Below are positions 26,812 through 35,643 of a stretch of DNA of 64,000 nt, one piece after another. Position numbers and translations under genes: made by a program. The stretch lies in contig NZ_RJUA01000003.1 of the NCBI RefSeq assembly GCF_024343575.1, forward strand, positions 62,001 through 126,000, written 5' to 3'. A model generated the notes under the pieces. The model was not told the DNA's origin, ran no database searches, and worked only from the letters and a program-made list of their open reading frames with translations. Position 1 is the stretch's first letter; each line of letters opens with the position of its first letter. The DNA comes from Lacihabitans sp. LS3-19. Its GTDB lineage: Bacteria; Bacteroidota; Bacteroidia; Cytophagales; Spirosomataceae.

Positions 26812-27750
26812 TCAATAGACTTTCAAAATTTCACTTTTTTTCTCGGTTTGAATAGATTCTGGTAAACATTCCAAAATACATGACTTAAAAGCCTCTACAA
26901 TAGCATATCGGGGGTAGTTTTTATCAATAATTAAACTTATTTCTCTATTTGGTTTTTCAGATTCAAATCTTCTGGTTTTTAGTTTTTGTTCATCTTTTAA
27001 ATCAAAAACGGCCAACTCTGGAATTAAAGTAATTCCTCGATATTTATCTACTAATTTTATGATAGTCTCTAAACTCCCAGTTTTGAAATTAAGCTGACTT
27101 ACAATATTTTGTTTTTGCTTGAGTTCACAGAAATTTTCAATCTGACTTCTTAAACAATGTCCTTCCTCCAAAAGCCAAAGGCTATTCAGATCTATATCGG
27201 CACTGAGGATATATTTTTTTGTAAATAGCTCGTTTTCAGGTGAAACATAAGCCAAAAGCTCTTCATAATACAGTGGGATTTCTTTGGTATCTTTTATTGA
27301 CAAAGGTGTGGCCAAAATACCAATGTCTAAATTCCCATTTTCAATATTTTCAATGATTTTTTCGGTTGTCATTTCCTCTATATTTAGCTGTAAAAGAGGA
27401 TATTGTTCGTTGAATTTTTTAAGAAATAAAGGCAAAAGATAAGGAGCTACTGTTGGTATTACACCTAATTTTACTTCACCTTGAAGACCATCAAACTCAT
27501 TTATTACCACATTGTAAATTTGGTTGAAATCCTTTATAGCTACTTTTGCTTGATTCAACACCAATTGTCCAGCCGGGGTTATTTCTACTGGAGATTGACT
27601 TCTATCAAAAATTTTCACATTGAGATGTTCCTCCAGTTTTTTGATCTGCATGCTCAGTGCTGGCTGTGAGATATTACAAGATTCGGCAGCTTCTACAAAA
27701 TTTCGGTGTTTTTCTACCGCCAATATGTACTGTAATTGAGTGATTGTCAT
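26812..27750 (-). CDS. oxyR: OxyR, LysR-family peroxide sensor
   Basis: 312 aa. N-terminal LysR winged HTH (TQLQYILAVEKHRNFVEAAESCNISQPALSMQIKKLEE), C-terminal periplasmic-binding-like domain. The redox pair is present: Cys199 in LLEEGHCLR and Cys208 in IENFC, same positions and C-X8-C spacing as E. coli OxyR. It therefore senses H2O2 through an intramolecular disulfide. Divergent from ahpC with a shared 167-bp intergenic region, the classic arrangement for direct control. Confidence 0.93.
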   Translation of the reverse strand: MTITQLQYILAVEKHRNFVEAAESCNISQPALSMQIKKLEEHLNVKIFDRSQSPVEITPAGQLVLNQAKVAIKDFNQIYNVVINEFDGLQGEVKLGVIPTVAPYLLPLFLKKFNEQYPLLQLNIEEMTTEKIIENIENGNLDIGILATPLSIKDTKEIPLYYEELLAYVSPENELFTKKYILSADIDLNSLWLLEEGHCLRSQIENFCELKQKQNIVSQLNFKTGSLETIIKLVDKYRGITLIPELAVFDLKDEQKLKTRRFESEKPNREISLIIDKNYPRYAIVEAFKSCILECLPESIQTEKKSEILKVY

Positions 27751-27917
27751 GCTTTATAATCTATACTTATATACAAATAAAAACTATCTATTTGACTAAT
27801 GAAAATAAGGGTTGCAATTTTGTCCAAATATTTAACTATTCTTATGACAAACATCATAGAAATAGAAAATATGGCAGTTTAAATTGCATTATTTTAATAA
27901 TAAAAAAACAAATAAAC
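27751..27917. promoter_or_regulatory. Divergent oxyR-ahpC promoter region
   Basis: 167 bp of AT-rich sequence between divergent starts. It contains several LysR-type T-N11-A pairs and CTAT/ATAG tetrads near 27757-27795 that would suit an OxyR tetramer site, but the full four-block OxyR consensus is not perfect, so exact operator bounds are not claimed. Confidence 0.45.
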
Positions 27918-28460
27918 ATGTTAGGATTAGGTCAAAAATTCCCTGAATTTAAGAAAAAAGCGGTAGTTTCATTAGAAAAAGGTAACGAATTTTATGATAT
28001 CAGCTCGGAGGATCATCAGTCGGCAGGTAAATGGATGGCAATGTTTTGGTGGCCAAAAGATTTCACTTTTGTATGCCCTACTGAAATAGCAGCTTTCAAT
28101 GCTAAAAACGAAGATTTTTTAGATAGAGATACTGTTTTAATTGGTGCTTCTACAGATTCTGAGTTTGTACATTTGGCTTGGAGAAAAGACCACGACGATT
28201 TGAGAGGATTGCAATTCCCGATGTTGGCGGATACTTCAAAGTCTTTGGCTGAAGAATTGGGAATATTGGAAGAAAACGAAAAAATAGCTTACAGAGTAAC
28301 GTATATAGTTGACCCACAAGGAATTATTCGTTGGGTATGTGCTAACGACCTTTCGGTTGGTAGAAATGTTGACGAGGTTTTGAGAGTTTTGGATGCTCTT
28401 CAAACTGATGAACTTTGCCCATGCAACTGGAAAGCTGGCGAAGCAACTTTGGCGGTTTAA
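27918..28460 (+). CDS. ahpC: AhpC peroxiredoxin of the AhpD-dependent type
   Basis: 180 aa from ATG 27918; sequence upstream in the frame is promoter DNA. Peroxidatic Cys53 in DFTFVCPTE; the C-terminus has two Cys, C167 and C169, in DELCPCNW, the same three-Cys layout as mycobacterial AhpC that is reduced by AhpD rather than AhpF. It removes H2O2 and organic peroxides in the cytoplasm. Next gene encodes an AhpD-like protein, supporting the pairing. Confidence 0.94.
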   Translation: MLGLGQKFPEFKKKAVVSLEKGNEFYDISSEDHQSAGKWMAMFWWPKDFTFVCPTEIAAFNAKNEDFLDRDTVLIGASTDSEFVHLAWRKDHDDLRGLQFPMLADTSKSLAEELGILEENEKIAYRVTYIVDPQGIIRWVCANDLSVGRNVDEVLRVLDALQTDELCPCNWKAGEATLAV

Positions 28461-28480
28461 TTTTCTTAAAAATAATTTTA

Positions 28481-28517
28481 AGCCTCTTTGAATGTTAGAT
28501 TCTTAGAGGCTTTTTTA
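28481..28517 (+). terminator. Intrinsic terminator between ahpC and ahpD
   Basis: AAGCCTCT ... AGAGGCTTTTTT, an 8-bp stem with T-run. It ends 15 nt before the ahpD ATG. Confidence 0.7.
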
Positions 28518-28531
28518 AATACAATTACAAT

Positions 28532-29119
28532 ATGTTTGCGACAGCAACTAATACTAAAAAAAGTCTTTTTGAATCTCTAAATCTGGCCGAGGATTTAGAA
28601 AGTGTATTGATTGACAGATTCAATGCCGTTGATGCGAGGTTTTTGAAAGACCTTAAAATTAATGTAGGTAATGTACTAAAAGGTCAAAATTTGTCTGAAA
28701 AAGAAGCTGCACTTTTGGCTCTCTCTGTTGCCATAAACGAGAAAAATGATGCTTTAAGAATTGCTTTAGAAGGTTTGGCGGCAAATCATGGAGCAACAGA
28801 TGCCGAGATTTTAGAAACGGCAGCTTGTGTTTCAATTATGAATGCCAATAATATCTTTTATAGATTTAAACACTTTATGCATACCAATCAAAACTACCAA
28901 ACGATGCCAGCTGGCATACGTATGTCAGTGATGATGACACCTGTGTTGGGCAAAGAATTTTTTGAATTGTTGAGCTTGGCTGTTTCTGCTATTAACGGTT
29001 GTGAACAGTGCGTAACTTCGCATGAGGCGTCTGTGAAAAACCACGGAGGTACAGAAGCTCGTATTTTTGACGCTATTAGATTAGTGGCAGTGATAAAGAG
29101 TTTTGCGGTACTTTTATGA
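28532..29119 (+). CDS. ahpD: AhpD-like alkylhydroperoxidase (carboxymuconolactone decarboxylase fold)
   Basis: 195 aa, two-repeat all-helical AhpD fold. The catalytic centre is INGCEQCVTSHEASV: C157-X2-C160-X3-H164, matching the AhpD proton relay and disulfide. It should re-reduce AhpC, using lipoamide-linked electrons as in mycobacteria. Second gene of the OxyR-controlled unit; partly insulated from ahpC by the terminator. Confidence 0.9.
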   Translation: MFATATNTKKSLFESLNLAEDLESVLIDRFNAVDARFLKDLKINVGNVLKGQNLSEKEAALLALSVAINEKNDALRIALEGLAANHGATDAEILETAACVSIMNANNIFYRFKHFMHTNQNYQTMPAGIRMSVMMTPVLGKEFFELLSLAVSAINGCEQCVTSHEASVKNHGGTEARIFDAIRLVAVIKSFAVLL

Positions 29120-29143
29120 AATTTTGAGTTTAGTTTTTGCAAT

Positions 29144-29178
29144 AAAAAAGCCTTTTTTGATGTTCAAAAAAGGCTTTT
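29144..29178. terminator. Bidirectional terminator
   Basis: AAAAAGCCTTTTTT / AAAAAAGGCTTTT between the convergent ahpD and purL genes, with T-runs on both sides. Confidence 0.7.
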
Positions 29179-29183
29179 CTCTT

Positions 29184-32100
29184 TTATTTATTCTTCTCGT
29201 CTACCCATTTTTTGGCATTTACAAATGCCTCGAGCCATGGACTTACTTCATCATTTTTTCGGTCTGCAGGATAATGTGCCCAGTTCCAAGGGAAAGTTGA
29301 ACGTTCAATATGCGGCATCATCACCAAATGTCTACCTGTAGTGTCGCATAGCATGGCTGCGTTGAAATCAGAACCATTTGGATTGGCTGGATAACTTTCA
29401 TATCCATATTTACCTACAATATTATATTTCTCTTCCGCATAAGGAAGGTTGAATTTACCTTCACCATGCGATACCCAAACTCCCAAAGTAGCTCCTTCTA
29501 ATGTCGAAAGCATCACTGAGCAGTTTTTTTGTACAGTCACCGAAGTGAAAATGCTTTCGTGTTTATGTGATTCATTGTGCAACATTTTGCCATGAACTTC
29601 ATGCTCAGGATTGATCAATTCCAATTCCATAAACAACTGACAACCATTACAAATACCTACCGAAAGTGTATCTTCTCTGGCAAAGAATTTCTTTAAGGCG
29701 GTGTTGGCTTTTTCGTTGTACATAAACGCACCAGCCCAACCTTTGGCAGAACCTAAAACGTCAGAGTTTGAAAATCCTCCCACAGCACCAATAAACTGAA
29801 TATCTTCTAAAGTTTCTCTTCCCGATATTAAGTCGGTCATGTGTACGTCTTTCACATCAAAACCCGCTAGGAACATCGCATTGGCCATTTCTCTTTCGGA
29901 GTTGCTGCCTTTTTCTCGGATAATGGCTGCTTTTGGCCTCTCGGCTCCGCTCGAGGTGACACCTAAAGTAACCGCATTAAGATTACTCGAAGTAGCACTT
30001 GGATTGAACGAAGTGACTTGTAATTTTCCATCAAAGTGTGATGGAAAACTATATTTTAAAGGCTGGTTTTTATAATTGGTATAACGTGCCTCAGCTCTTT
30101 CATTTTTAGACTGACGACGGTCTAGCAAGTAGGAAGTTTTAAACCAAACATCACGTAAATCACTGATATTTAAGTTTAATTCATCTGAATTGTGTTTAAT
30201 AGAAACTGTGTTTCCATCTTCCACTTCTCCAATTTTATAAAGTTCAATTCCTTGGTTTTTGAATTCTGCTTCAATTTCCGCATCAGCTTGTAAAACCAAT
30301 CCAATATTTTCTGCAAAAAGGATTTTTACTAAATCTGTTTCATTCAATGTGCTCAGGTCATATTTAGCACCCAAGTTTATATCCGCAAAACTCAATTCTA
30401 ATAGCGTAGTAATTAATCCACCACTTCCGATATCATGCCCTGCTTTTATTTTGTTGGTCTTTATTAAATCTTGAATCAAATTAAATGTAGCTGCAAAATT
30501 TGCCGAATCATTTACAGTCGGCACCTCAGAACCAACTTTGTTTAGTATTTGAGCAAACGAACTTCCGCCTAATTTGAAACTATCTTTTGATAGATTTACA
30601 TAATAAATACTTCCGCCAGTTCTTTGCAAAACTGGCTCAACCACTTGTTTTATATCAGAGCAATTTCCACCTGCCGAAATGATAACAGTTCCCGGAGCAA
30701 TCACTTCGTCATTGGGATATTTTTGCTTCATCGAAAGCGAGTCTTTTCCTGTCGGAATATTGATGCCCAATTCGATGGCAAAGTCAGAGCAGCCTTTTAC
30801 TGCTTCGTATAATTTGGCGTCTTCACCTTCATTTTTACATGCCCACATCCAGTTGGCCGAAAGTGAAACGGATTTCAAACCCTCATTCAATGGTGCCCAA
30901 ACGATGTTGGAAAGTGCCTCTCCAATGGCATTTCTTGAGCCAGCTACAGGGTCAACCAATGCTGAAACTGGCGAATGGCCAATCGTAGTTGCTATTCCTT
31001 CTTTTCCTTTGAAGTCCAAAGCCATTACGCCCACATTGTTCAGCGGCAATTGCAAAGGCCCTGCACATTGTTGTTTGGCGACACGCCCGCCCACACAACG
31101 GTCCACTTTATTGGTCAACCAATCTTTACAAGCCACGGCTTCTAGCTGCAATACTTGTTTTAGATAGTCCTCGATTTTATCTTTTGAATACCTTAAATCT
31201 GAATAATTTCTATCGATGGTTTTGTCAGCCATGATAGTTTTGGGTGAACTACCAAACATGTCGGCAATCGCAAAATCCATTGGTTTTAAGCCAGTAGACT
31301 TCGACTCAAACGTAAAACGGTGATTGTCCGTAACCTCGCCCACGGTGTACATGGGAGAGCGTTCTCTGTCGGCAATGGTTTTTAGGGTAGCTAAATCTTT
31401 CTCACCAATCACCAATCCCATACGCTCCTGCGATTCGTTGCCAATTATTTCTTTGGCAGAAAGTGTAGGATCTCCAACTGGTAATTTGTCCAGATCTATC
31501 AATCCACCAGTTTCTTCTACCAATTCAGAAAGGCAATTTAAGTGCCCACCAGCACCATGATCATGAATAGAAACTATTGGATTATGTTCAGCCTCAACTA
31601 AACCTCTAATGGCATTGGCGGCTCTTTTTTGCATTTCTGGATTGGATCTTTGGACAGCGTTAAGTTCTAAACCGGAGCCCAAAGCTCCTGTGTCAGCAGA
31701 AGAAACCGCAGCTCCGCCCATGCCGATTCGGTAGTTTTCGCCACCTAATATCACAACTTTATCGCCTAGAGTTGGTGTTTGTTTTATTGCTTGGCTAGCC
31801 TTTCCATAGCCTATGCCGCCTGCTAACATTATAACTTTGTCAAAGCCCAGTTTACGAGCGTCTTCTTCATGTTCGAAAGTTAAAAGCGAACCTGTAATCA
31901 AAGGTTGACCAAATTTATTTCCAAAATCTGATGCTCCGTTTGAAGCTTTTATCAAAATATCCATTGGCGTTTGGTACAACCAAGGGCGAGCCGCTACGGC
32001 ATTTTCCCAAGGTCTGTCAGCAGCTAGTCTCGAATAAGATGTCATGTAAACCGCTGTTCCTGCCAATGGCAAAGAACCTTGTCCACCCGCCAAACGGTCT

Positions 32101-32930
32101 CTTATTTCGCCGCCAGCACCAGTAGCTGCACCATTGAAAGGCTCTACCGTTGTTGGGAAATTATGGGTTTCAGCTTTAAGTGAAATCACCGATTCGAATT
32201 CAGTTTCTTGATAAAAATCTGGTTTATCGGCAGATTTTGGAGCAAACTGCGTAACGACAGGGCCTTTTACAAAAGCCACGTTGTCTTTGTAAGCCGAAAC
32301 GATATCGTTTGGATTTTCTTGCGAAGTTTTCTTGATGAGCTTGAACAAAGAGCTCGGTTTTTCTTCGCCGTCAATTACAAATGTGCCATTGAATATTTTG
32401 TGGCGACAATGCTCCGAGTTTACTTGAGAGAATCCAAAAACTTCAGAATCGGTTAGGTTTCTTTCAAGTTTTTTAGCCAAATTTTCAAGATATTCTACTT
32501 CATCTTGGCTTAATGACAATCCTTCTTTTTTATTATAAGCCGCTATGTCTTCGATTTCAAGAATAGGTTCTGGCTGAATATTTATGGTATAAATAGACTG
32601 ATTGAGCTCAGCATATTTTTGCGAAAGCATAGGGTCAAAGTCAGTAAAATCTGATTTTACGACTTGAAATTCTTCAATTCTGATGATTCCCGAGATGCCC
32701 ATGTTTTGTGTAATTTCCACGGCATTGGTGCTCCAAGGAGTAATCATAGCGGCACGCGGACCTATAAAAAACGCTTTCAGAATTGCTTCTTGGTCATTGG
32801 TTTTGGTATTTGGGTTCTCGGCATCGGCATTAAACAACCAAAATAGCTTTGGCAGATTTTCAGATGCAATGTTATCGAGAGTTTGAACAGCAAAAACGGT
32901 ATCAGATTGGCTTCCGAAGAAATGAATCAT
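29184..32930 (-). CDS. purL: Phosphoribosylformylglycinamidine synthase, single chain
   Basis: 1248 aa, the large single-chain PurL of purine synthesis step 4 (FGAR + Gln + ATP to FGAM). The linker/ATPase part has SQVNSEHCRHKIFNG, AETHNFPTTVEPFNGAATGAGGEIRD and the second half VSIHDHGAGGHLNCLSEL, then VSHGEGKF and the glutaminase triad region GICNGCQLF (Cys) near the C-terminus. Residues ~971-998 hold a Ser/Thr/Asn-rich insert absent from expected linker sequence (see the inserted element). TAAATTTG on the minus strand at 32954-32961 is its -7 element. Confidence 0.95.
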   Translation of the reverse strand: MIHFFGSQSDTVFAVQTLDNIASENLPKLFWLFNADAENPNTKTNDQEAILKAFFIGPRAAMITPWSTNAVEITQNMGISGIIRIEEFQVVKSDFTDFDPMLSQKYAELNQSIYTINIQPEPILEIEDIAAYNKKEGLSLSQDEVEYLENLAKKLERNLTDSEVFGFSQVNSEHCRHKIFNGTFVIDGEEKPSSLFKLIKKTSQENPNDIVSAYKDNVAFVKGPVVTQFAPKSADKPDFYQETEFESVISLKAETHNFPTTVEPFNGAATGAGGEIRDRLAGGQGSLPLAGTAVYMTSYSRLAADRPWENAVAARPWLYQTPMDILIKASNGASDFGNKFGQPLITGSLLTFEHEEDARKLGFDKVIMLAGGIGYGKASQAIKQTPTLGDKVVILGGENYRIGMGGAAVSSADTGALGSGLELNAVQRSNPEMQKRAANAIRGLVEAEHNPIVSIHDHGAGGHLNCLSELVEETGGLIDLDKLPVGDPTLSAKEIIGNESQERMGLVIGEKDLATLKTIADRERSPMYTVGEVTDNHRFTFESKSTGLKPMDFAIADMFGSSPKTIMADKTIDRNYSDLRYSKDKIEDYLKQVLQLEAVACKDWLTNKVDRCVGGRVAKQQCAGPLQLPLNNVGVMALDFKGKEGIATTIGHSPVSALVDPVAGSRNAIGEALSNIVWAPLNEGLKSVSLSANWMWACKNEGEDAKLYEAVKGCSDFAIELGINIPTGKDSLSMKQKYPNDEVIAPGTVIISAGGNCSDIKQVVEPVLQRTGGSIYYVNLSKDSFKLGGSSFAQILNKVGSEVPTVNDSANFAATFNLIQDLIKTNKIKAGHDIGSGGLITTLLELSFADINLGAKYDLSTLNETDLVKILFAENIGLVLQADAEIEAEFKNQGIELYKIGEVEDGNTVSIKHNSDELNLNISDLRDVWFKTSYLLDRRQSKNERAEARYTNYKNQPLKYSFPSHFDGKLQVTSFNPSATSSNLNAVTLGVTSSGAERPKAAIIREKGSNSEREMANAMFLAGFDVKDVHMTDLISGRETLEDIQFIGAVGGFSNSDVLGSAKGWAGAFMYNEKANTALKKFFAREDTLSVGICNGCQLFMELELINPEHEVHGKMLHNESHKHESIFTSVTVQKNCSVMLSTLEGATLGVWVSHGEGKFNLPYAEEKYNIVGKYGYESYPANPNGSDFNAAMLCDTTGRHLVMMPHIERSTFPWNWAHYPADRKNDEVSPWLEAFVNAKKWVDEKNK
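29936..30018. repeat. Palindromic REP-like element inserted in frame in purL
   Basis: About 80 bp inside the PurL interdomain linker. In the coding direction it has two related units, GTCACTTCGTTCAATCCAAG and GTCACCTCGAGCGGAGCCGA, each a short inverted repeat. The motif GTCAC.TCGAGCGGAG.CGA is like REP elements scattered through Bacteroidota intergenic DNA. Translated, it adds SFNPSATSSNLNAV-LGVTSSGAE just before RPKAAIIREKG, in frame. Confidence 0.7.
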
Positions 32931-33197
32931 TTTGAATTAATTGGAATGAACTGCAAATTTAATTTATTAAAATAAAGAATACCAGAAAAAAATGGGCTAA
33001 AAATGATTTTGAAAAAGCTTTTAAATATTTGGTTTTCATTTTATTAATCCTTTCTTAGTATTTCGGAAAATATCAATATTTTTTGTAATTATTATTCAAT
33101 TTTAAAGGTAGTTTGAAATCACAAATTTGGAATAATGGAAGAGATTTTATGTTTTTATATTTTATAACTATCTTGTTTTTATTTCCTTGAAAAAACT

Positions 33198-34217
33198 ATG
33201 AATCGTCGAAATTTCCTTCAAAATATTGCTGCGGTACCTGCTCTTGGGTATACTGCTGAAAACAAAAATATTATTAAACCTAAAAGGCTAAAAGTTGGCG
33301 ATACAATAGGTTTGGTTTGTCCTGCTGCTCCGGCTTACAGTAAAGAGACTGTGCAGGTAGCTGCTGAATCGTTGCAAGCTTTGGGCTTTAAGGTGAAATA
33401 CGGCAAAAACATTTGGAAGCGTTACGGATATTTGGCTGGGACTGACGAAGAAAGAGCCTCAGATTTAAATGAAATGTTTGCCGATGCTACCGTTAATGGT
33501 ATATTGTGTGTGCATGGCGGCTGGGGATGTGCGAGGCTTTTGCCACTTATAGACTATCAGATGATTAAGGAAAATCCAAAAGTTATTGTGGGATATTCTG
33601 ATGTGACTGCTTTGCTTTTAGGAATATATGCACAAACTGGCTTAGTCACTTTCCATGGGCCAGTGGGTGGTTCTACTTGGAATGATTTCTCAGTGAAATA
33701 CTTCAAAAGTGTGCTGATGAATGCCGAAAAAGTGAAATATGAAAATCCGAAAAGCAAGGGTGATAATCTGACGCAAGTGGATGACAGAATTGCTACGATA
33801 AACAACGGCGTAGCAAAAGGTAAGCTTATAGGTGGAAATTTAACTGTTCTTTGCCATATTATGGGTTCAAAATACGCTCCAGATTTCAAAAATTCTATTA
33901 TGTTTTGTGAAGACGTGGAAGAGCAACCTTATAGCGTAGATAGAATGATTAATCATCTCAAGCTTTGTGGTGTTTTTGAAGAAATGAATGGTTTTGTTTT
34001 TGGCAAATGTACCAAATGCGAGCCTGGGGCAGGAAGCTATGGCTCACTCACCCTCGAAGACCTTTGGCAAGACCACATAAAACCAACAAAAAAGCCAGCC
34101 TTCACTGGAGCTATGATTGGCCATATCAGTAACAAATTCACGATGCCAATAGGAATAGAGGCCGAAATTAATGCAGATTTGGGGACTATTCAGTTTTTGG
34201 AGAGTGGGGTGGAGTAG
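33198..34217 (+). CDS. LD-carboxypeptidase (peptidase S66)
   Basis: 339 aa. The N-terminus MNRRNFLQNIAAVPALGY is a Tat-like signal. Family motifs: VHGGWGCARLLPLIDY, VGYSDVTALL (nucleophile S134), FCEDVEEQPY (Glu) and MIGHISNKFTMPIG (His), the Ser-Glu-His triad of LdcA enzymes. It cuts the L-Lys/DAP-D-Ala bond in murein tetrapeptides for peptidoglycan recycling, here probably outside the cytoplasm. 3' end overlaps the convergent small gene by 32 bp. Confidence 0.92.
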   Translation: MNRRNFLQNIAAVPALGYTAENKNIIKPKRLKVGDTIGLVCPAAPAYSKETVQVAAESLQALGFKVKYGKNIWKRYGYLAGTDEERASDLNEMFADATVNGILCVHGGWGCARLLPLIDYQMIKENPKVIVGYSDVTALLLGIYAQTGLVTFHGPVGGSTWNDFSVKYFKSVLMNAEKVKYENPKSKGDNLTQVDDRIATINNGVAKGKLIGGNLTVLCHIMGSKYAPDFKNSIMFCEDVEEQPYSVDRMINHLKLCGVFEEMNGFVFGKCTKCEPGAGSYGSLTLEDLWQDHIKPTKKPAFTGAMIGHISNKFTMPIGIEAEINADLGTIQFLESGVE

Positions 34218-34500
34218 GAGAGTTAGTTTTTCTAATTTTTCGAAAAACATCAATTGAAAGGTAACAAATTATAAGAAAAAGCAGACCTTCAAACGCAATA
34301 AGTTTATCATCAATTTCAAAGTTTTCTTGAACATTATTTCTTCCAAGTGCACTCATAGGAGGAAAAGTATTCCACCCAGTTTTTAGCTGACTTAAACCTA
34401 TAACTATTTGATTTAAAGGTTTTAGGTAGTAAATAACAGCCATAGCAAGTATTGAAAATATTAACAACAAAAGAATTTCTTTTTTAAGGTTTTTGCTCAT
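34186..34500 (-). CDS. Small two-TM membrane protein
   Basis: 104 aa, family not recognised. Two hydrophobic segments (EILLLLIFSILAMAVIYYL and LIAFEGLLFLIICYLSIDVF) flank a ~35-aa loop (NQIVIGLSQLKTGWNTFPPM... NVQENFEIDD). The tail is Lys/Pro-rich. It overlaps the S66 gene tail-to-tail. Confidence 0.6.
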   Translation of the reverse strand: MSKNLKKEILLLLIFSILAMAVIYYLKPLNQIVIGLSQLKTGWNTFPPMSALGRNNVQENFEIDDKLIAFEGLLFLIICYLSIDVFRKIRKTNSPTPPHSPKTE

Positions 34501-34621
34501 TGTTCAGTCGTAGTTTTTTGAATTTATTATTTCAAAATTAGATATAAAGTTTCTTCTATACTACTACCTGAAGTTTAGATAGAAACGATAATTGAATATT
34601 ACCTTTTAAATCAGGTCAATA

Positions 34622-34876
34622 AGTAAGCAAAACAAAAGATGGAATTTTGATTCAAATTTCAAATCAAAAGTAGCAATTGTAGGGATTCAAGAAAAACCCA
34701 CAATGGCTGAAATAGCCTCTAATTATTAGGCTTTTCCTATTAAAGTAACAGAATGGAAGAAATAGTTTTTTACTGAAGCGAGCAGTGTTTTTGAAAATAA
34801 GAAGCAATTATAAAATAAAAAAGCTGGCGATTATGATGCTCTGTATTAACAATTAGGTCGGTTTCAGATAGATTAG
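34622..34876 (+). pseudogene. Decayed IS3-family transposase OrfA
   Basis: Reading through stops, the frame gives a typical IS3 OrfA: NFDSNFKSKVAIVGIQEKPT, MAEIASNY, then FPIKVTEWKK, FFTEASSVFENKKQL, NKKAGDYDALY and QLGRFQID. In-frame stops are at 34727 (TAG), 34763 (TAG), 34811 (TAA), 34847 (TAA) and 34874 (TAG). No frameshift was needed over 250 bp. OrfB and terminal inverted repeats are not visible. It directly precedes the 90-bp tandem repeats. Confidence 0.8.
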
Positions 34877-34879
34877 GTT

Positions 34880-35620
34880 CAGATTAGTGAAAATTAGATC
34901 ATTAGTGGTGTTTGCTATTCTCAATTTTTTTTTGCCACGAATACACGAATTAACACGAATGCTTTAGGTTCAGATTTGTAAAAATTAGAGCATTCGTGGT
35001 TTTTATTATTCTCACTATTTTATTGCCACAAATGCACGAATTAACACGAATGTTTTACGTTTAGATTAGTGAAAATTAGATCATTAGTGGTGTTTGCTAT
35101 TCTTAATTTTTTTTGCCACGAATGCACGGATTATCACGAATGCTTTAGGTTTGGATTTATTAAAATTAGATCTTTTGTGGTTTTTTCTAATCTCGATTTT
35201 TTTTGCCACGAATACACGAATTACCACGAATGCTTTACGTTCAGAATTGTGAAAATTAGAGCACTTGTGGTTTTTATTATTCTCAATATTTTTTTTGCCA
35301 CGAATACACGAATTAACACGAATGATTTACGTTCAGATTTGTGAAAATTAGAGCACTTGTGGTTTTTATTATTCTCAATATTTTTTTTGCCACGAATACA
35401 CGAATGAACACGAATGATTTACGTTCAGATTTGTGAAAATTTGTGAATTTGTAGTGTTTATTATTCTCAATATTTTTTTGCCACGAATACACGAATGCAC
35501 ACGAATATTTTACGTTCAGATTTGTGAAAATTGGTGAATTCGTGGTATTAATTATTCAGGTGTTTTTGACACGTTACACGAACTATTACGAATTTTACAT
35601 TTAATAAAAATATTGAATTT
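34880..35620. repeat. Eight-copy ~90-bp tandem repeat with CACGAAT core
   Basis: The block GCCACGAATACACGAATTAA, CACGAATG recurs at about 34934, 35025, 35115, 35205, 35297, 35389, 35480 and, degraded, 35569: period 89-92 bp. Each unit also has (C/A)TT.GTGGTTTTTATTATTCTCAA, whose GTGG pairs with the CCAC of the block, giving a stem-loop. The open frame at 35069-35344 is only this repeat translated. A single relic (TTTTTACCACGAAAGCACGA) sits at 51630-51648. Confidence 0.9.
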
Positions 35621-35643
35621 TGTATTAAGGCCTTTTTGGGAAA

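Noticed and set aside
27744-27917. N-terminal extension of AhpC
   Set aside because: This stretch is the divergent promoter region; AhpC homology begins at 27918.
30679-31167. 162-aa plus-strand frame inside purL
   Set aside because: Shadow frame opposite a conserved enzyme.
35069-35344. 91-aa open frame rich in repeated ...CHEYTNYHECF... motifs
   Set aside because: It is the 90-bp tandem repeat read in one frame; period of 30 residues equals the DNA repeat.
34880-35620. CRISPR array or phage attachment array
   Set aside because: Whole 90-bp unit is repeated including the would-be spacer; no cas or integrase genes.
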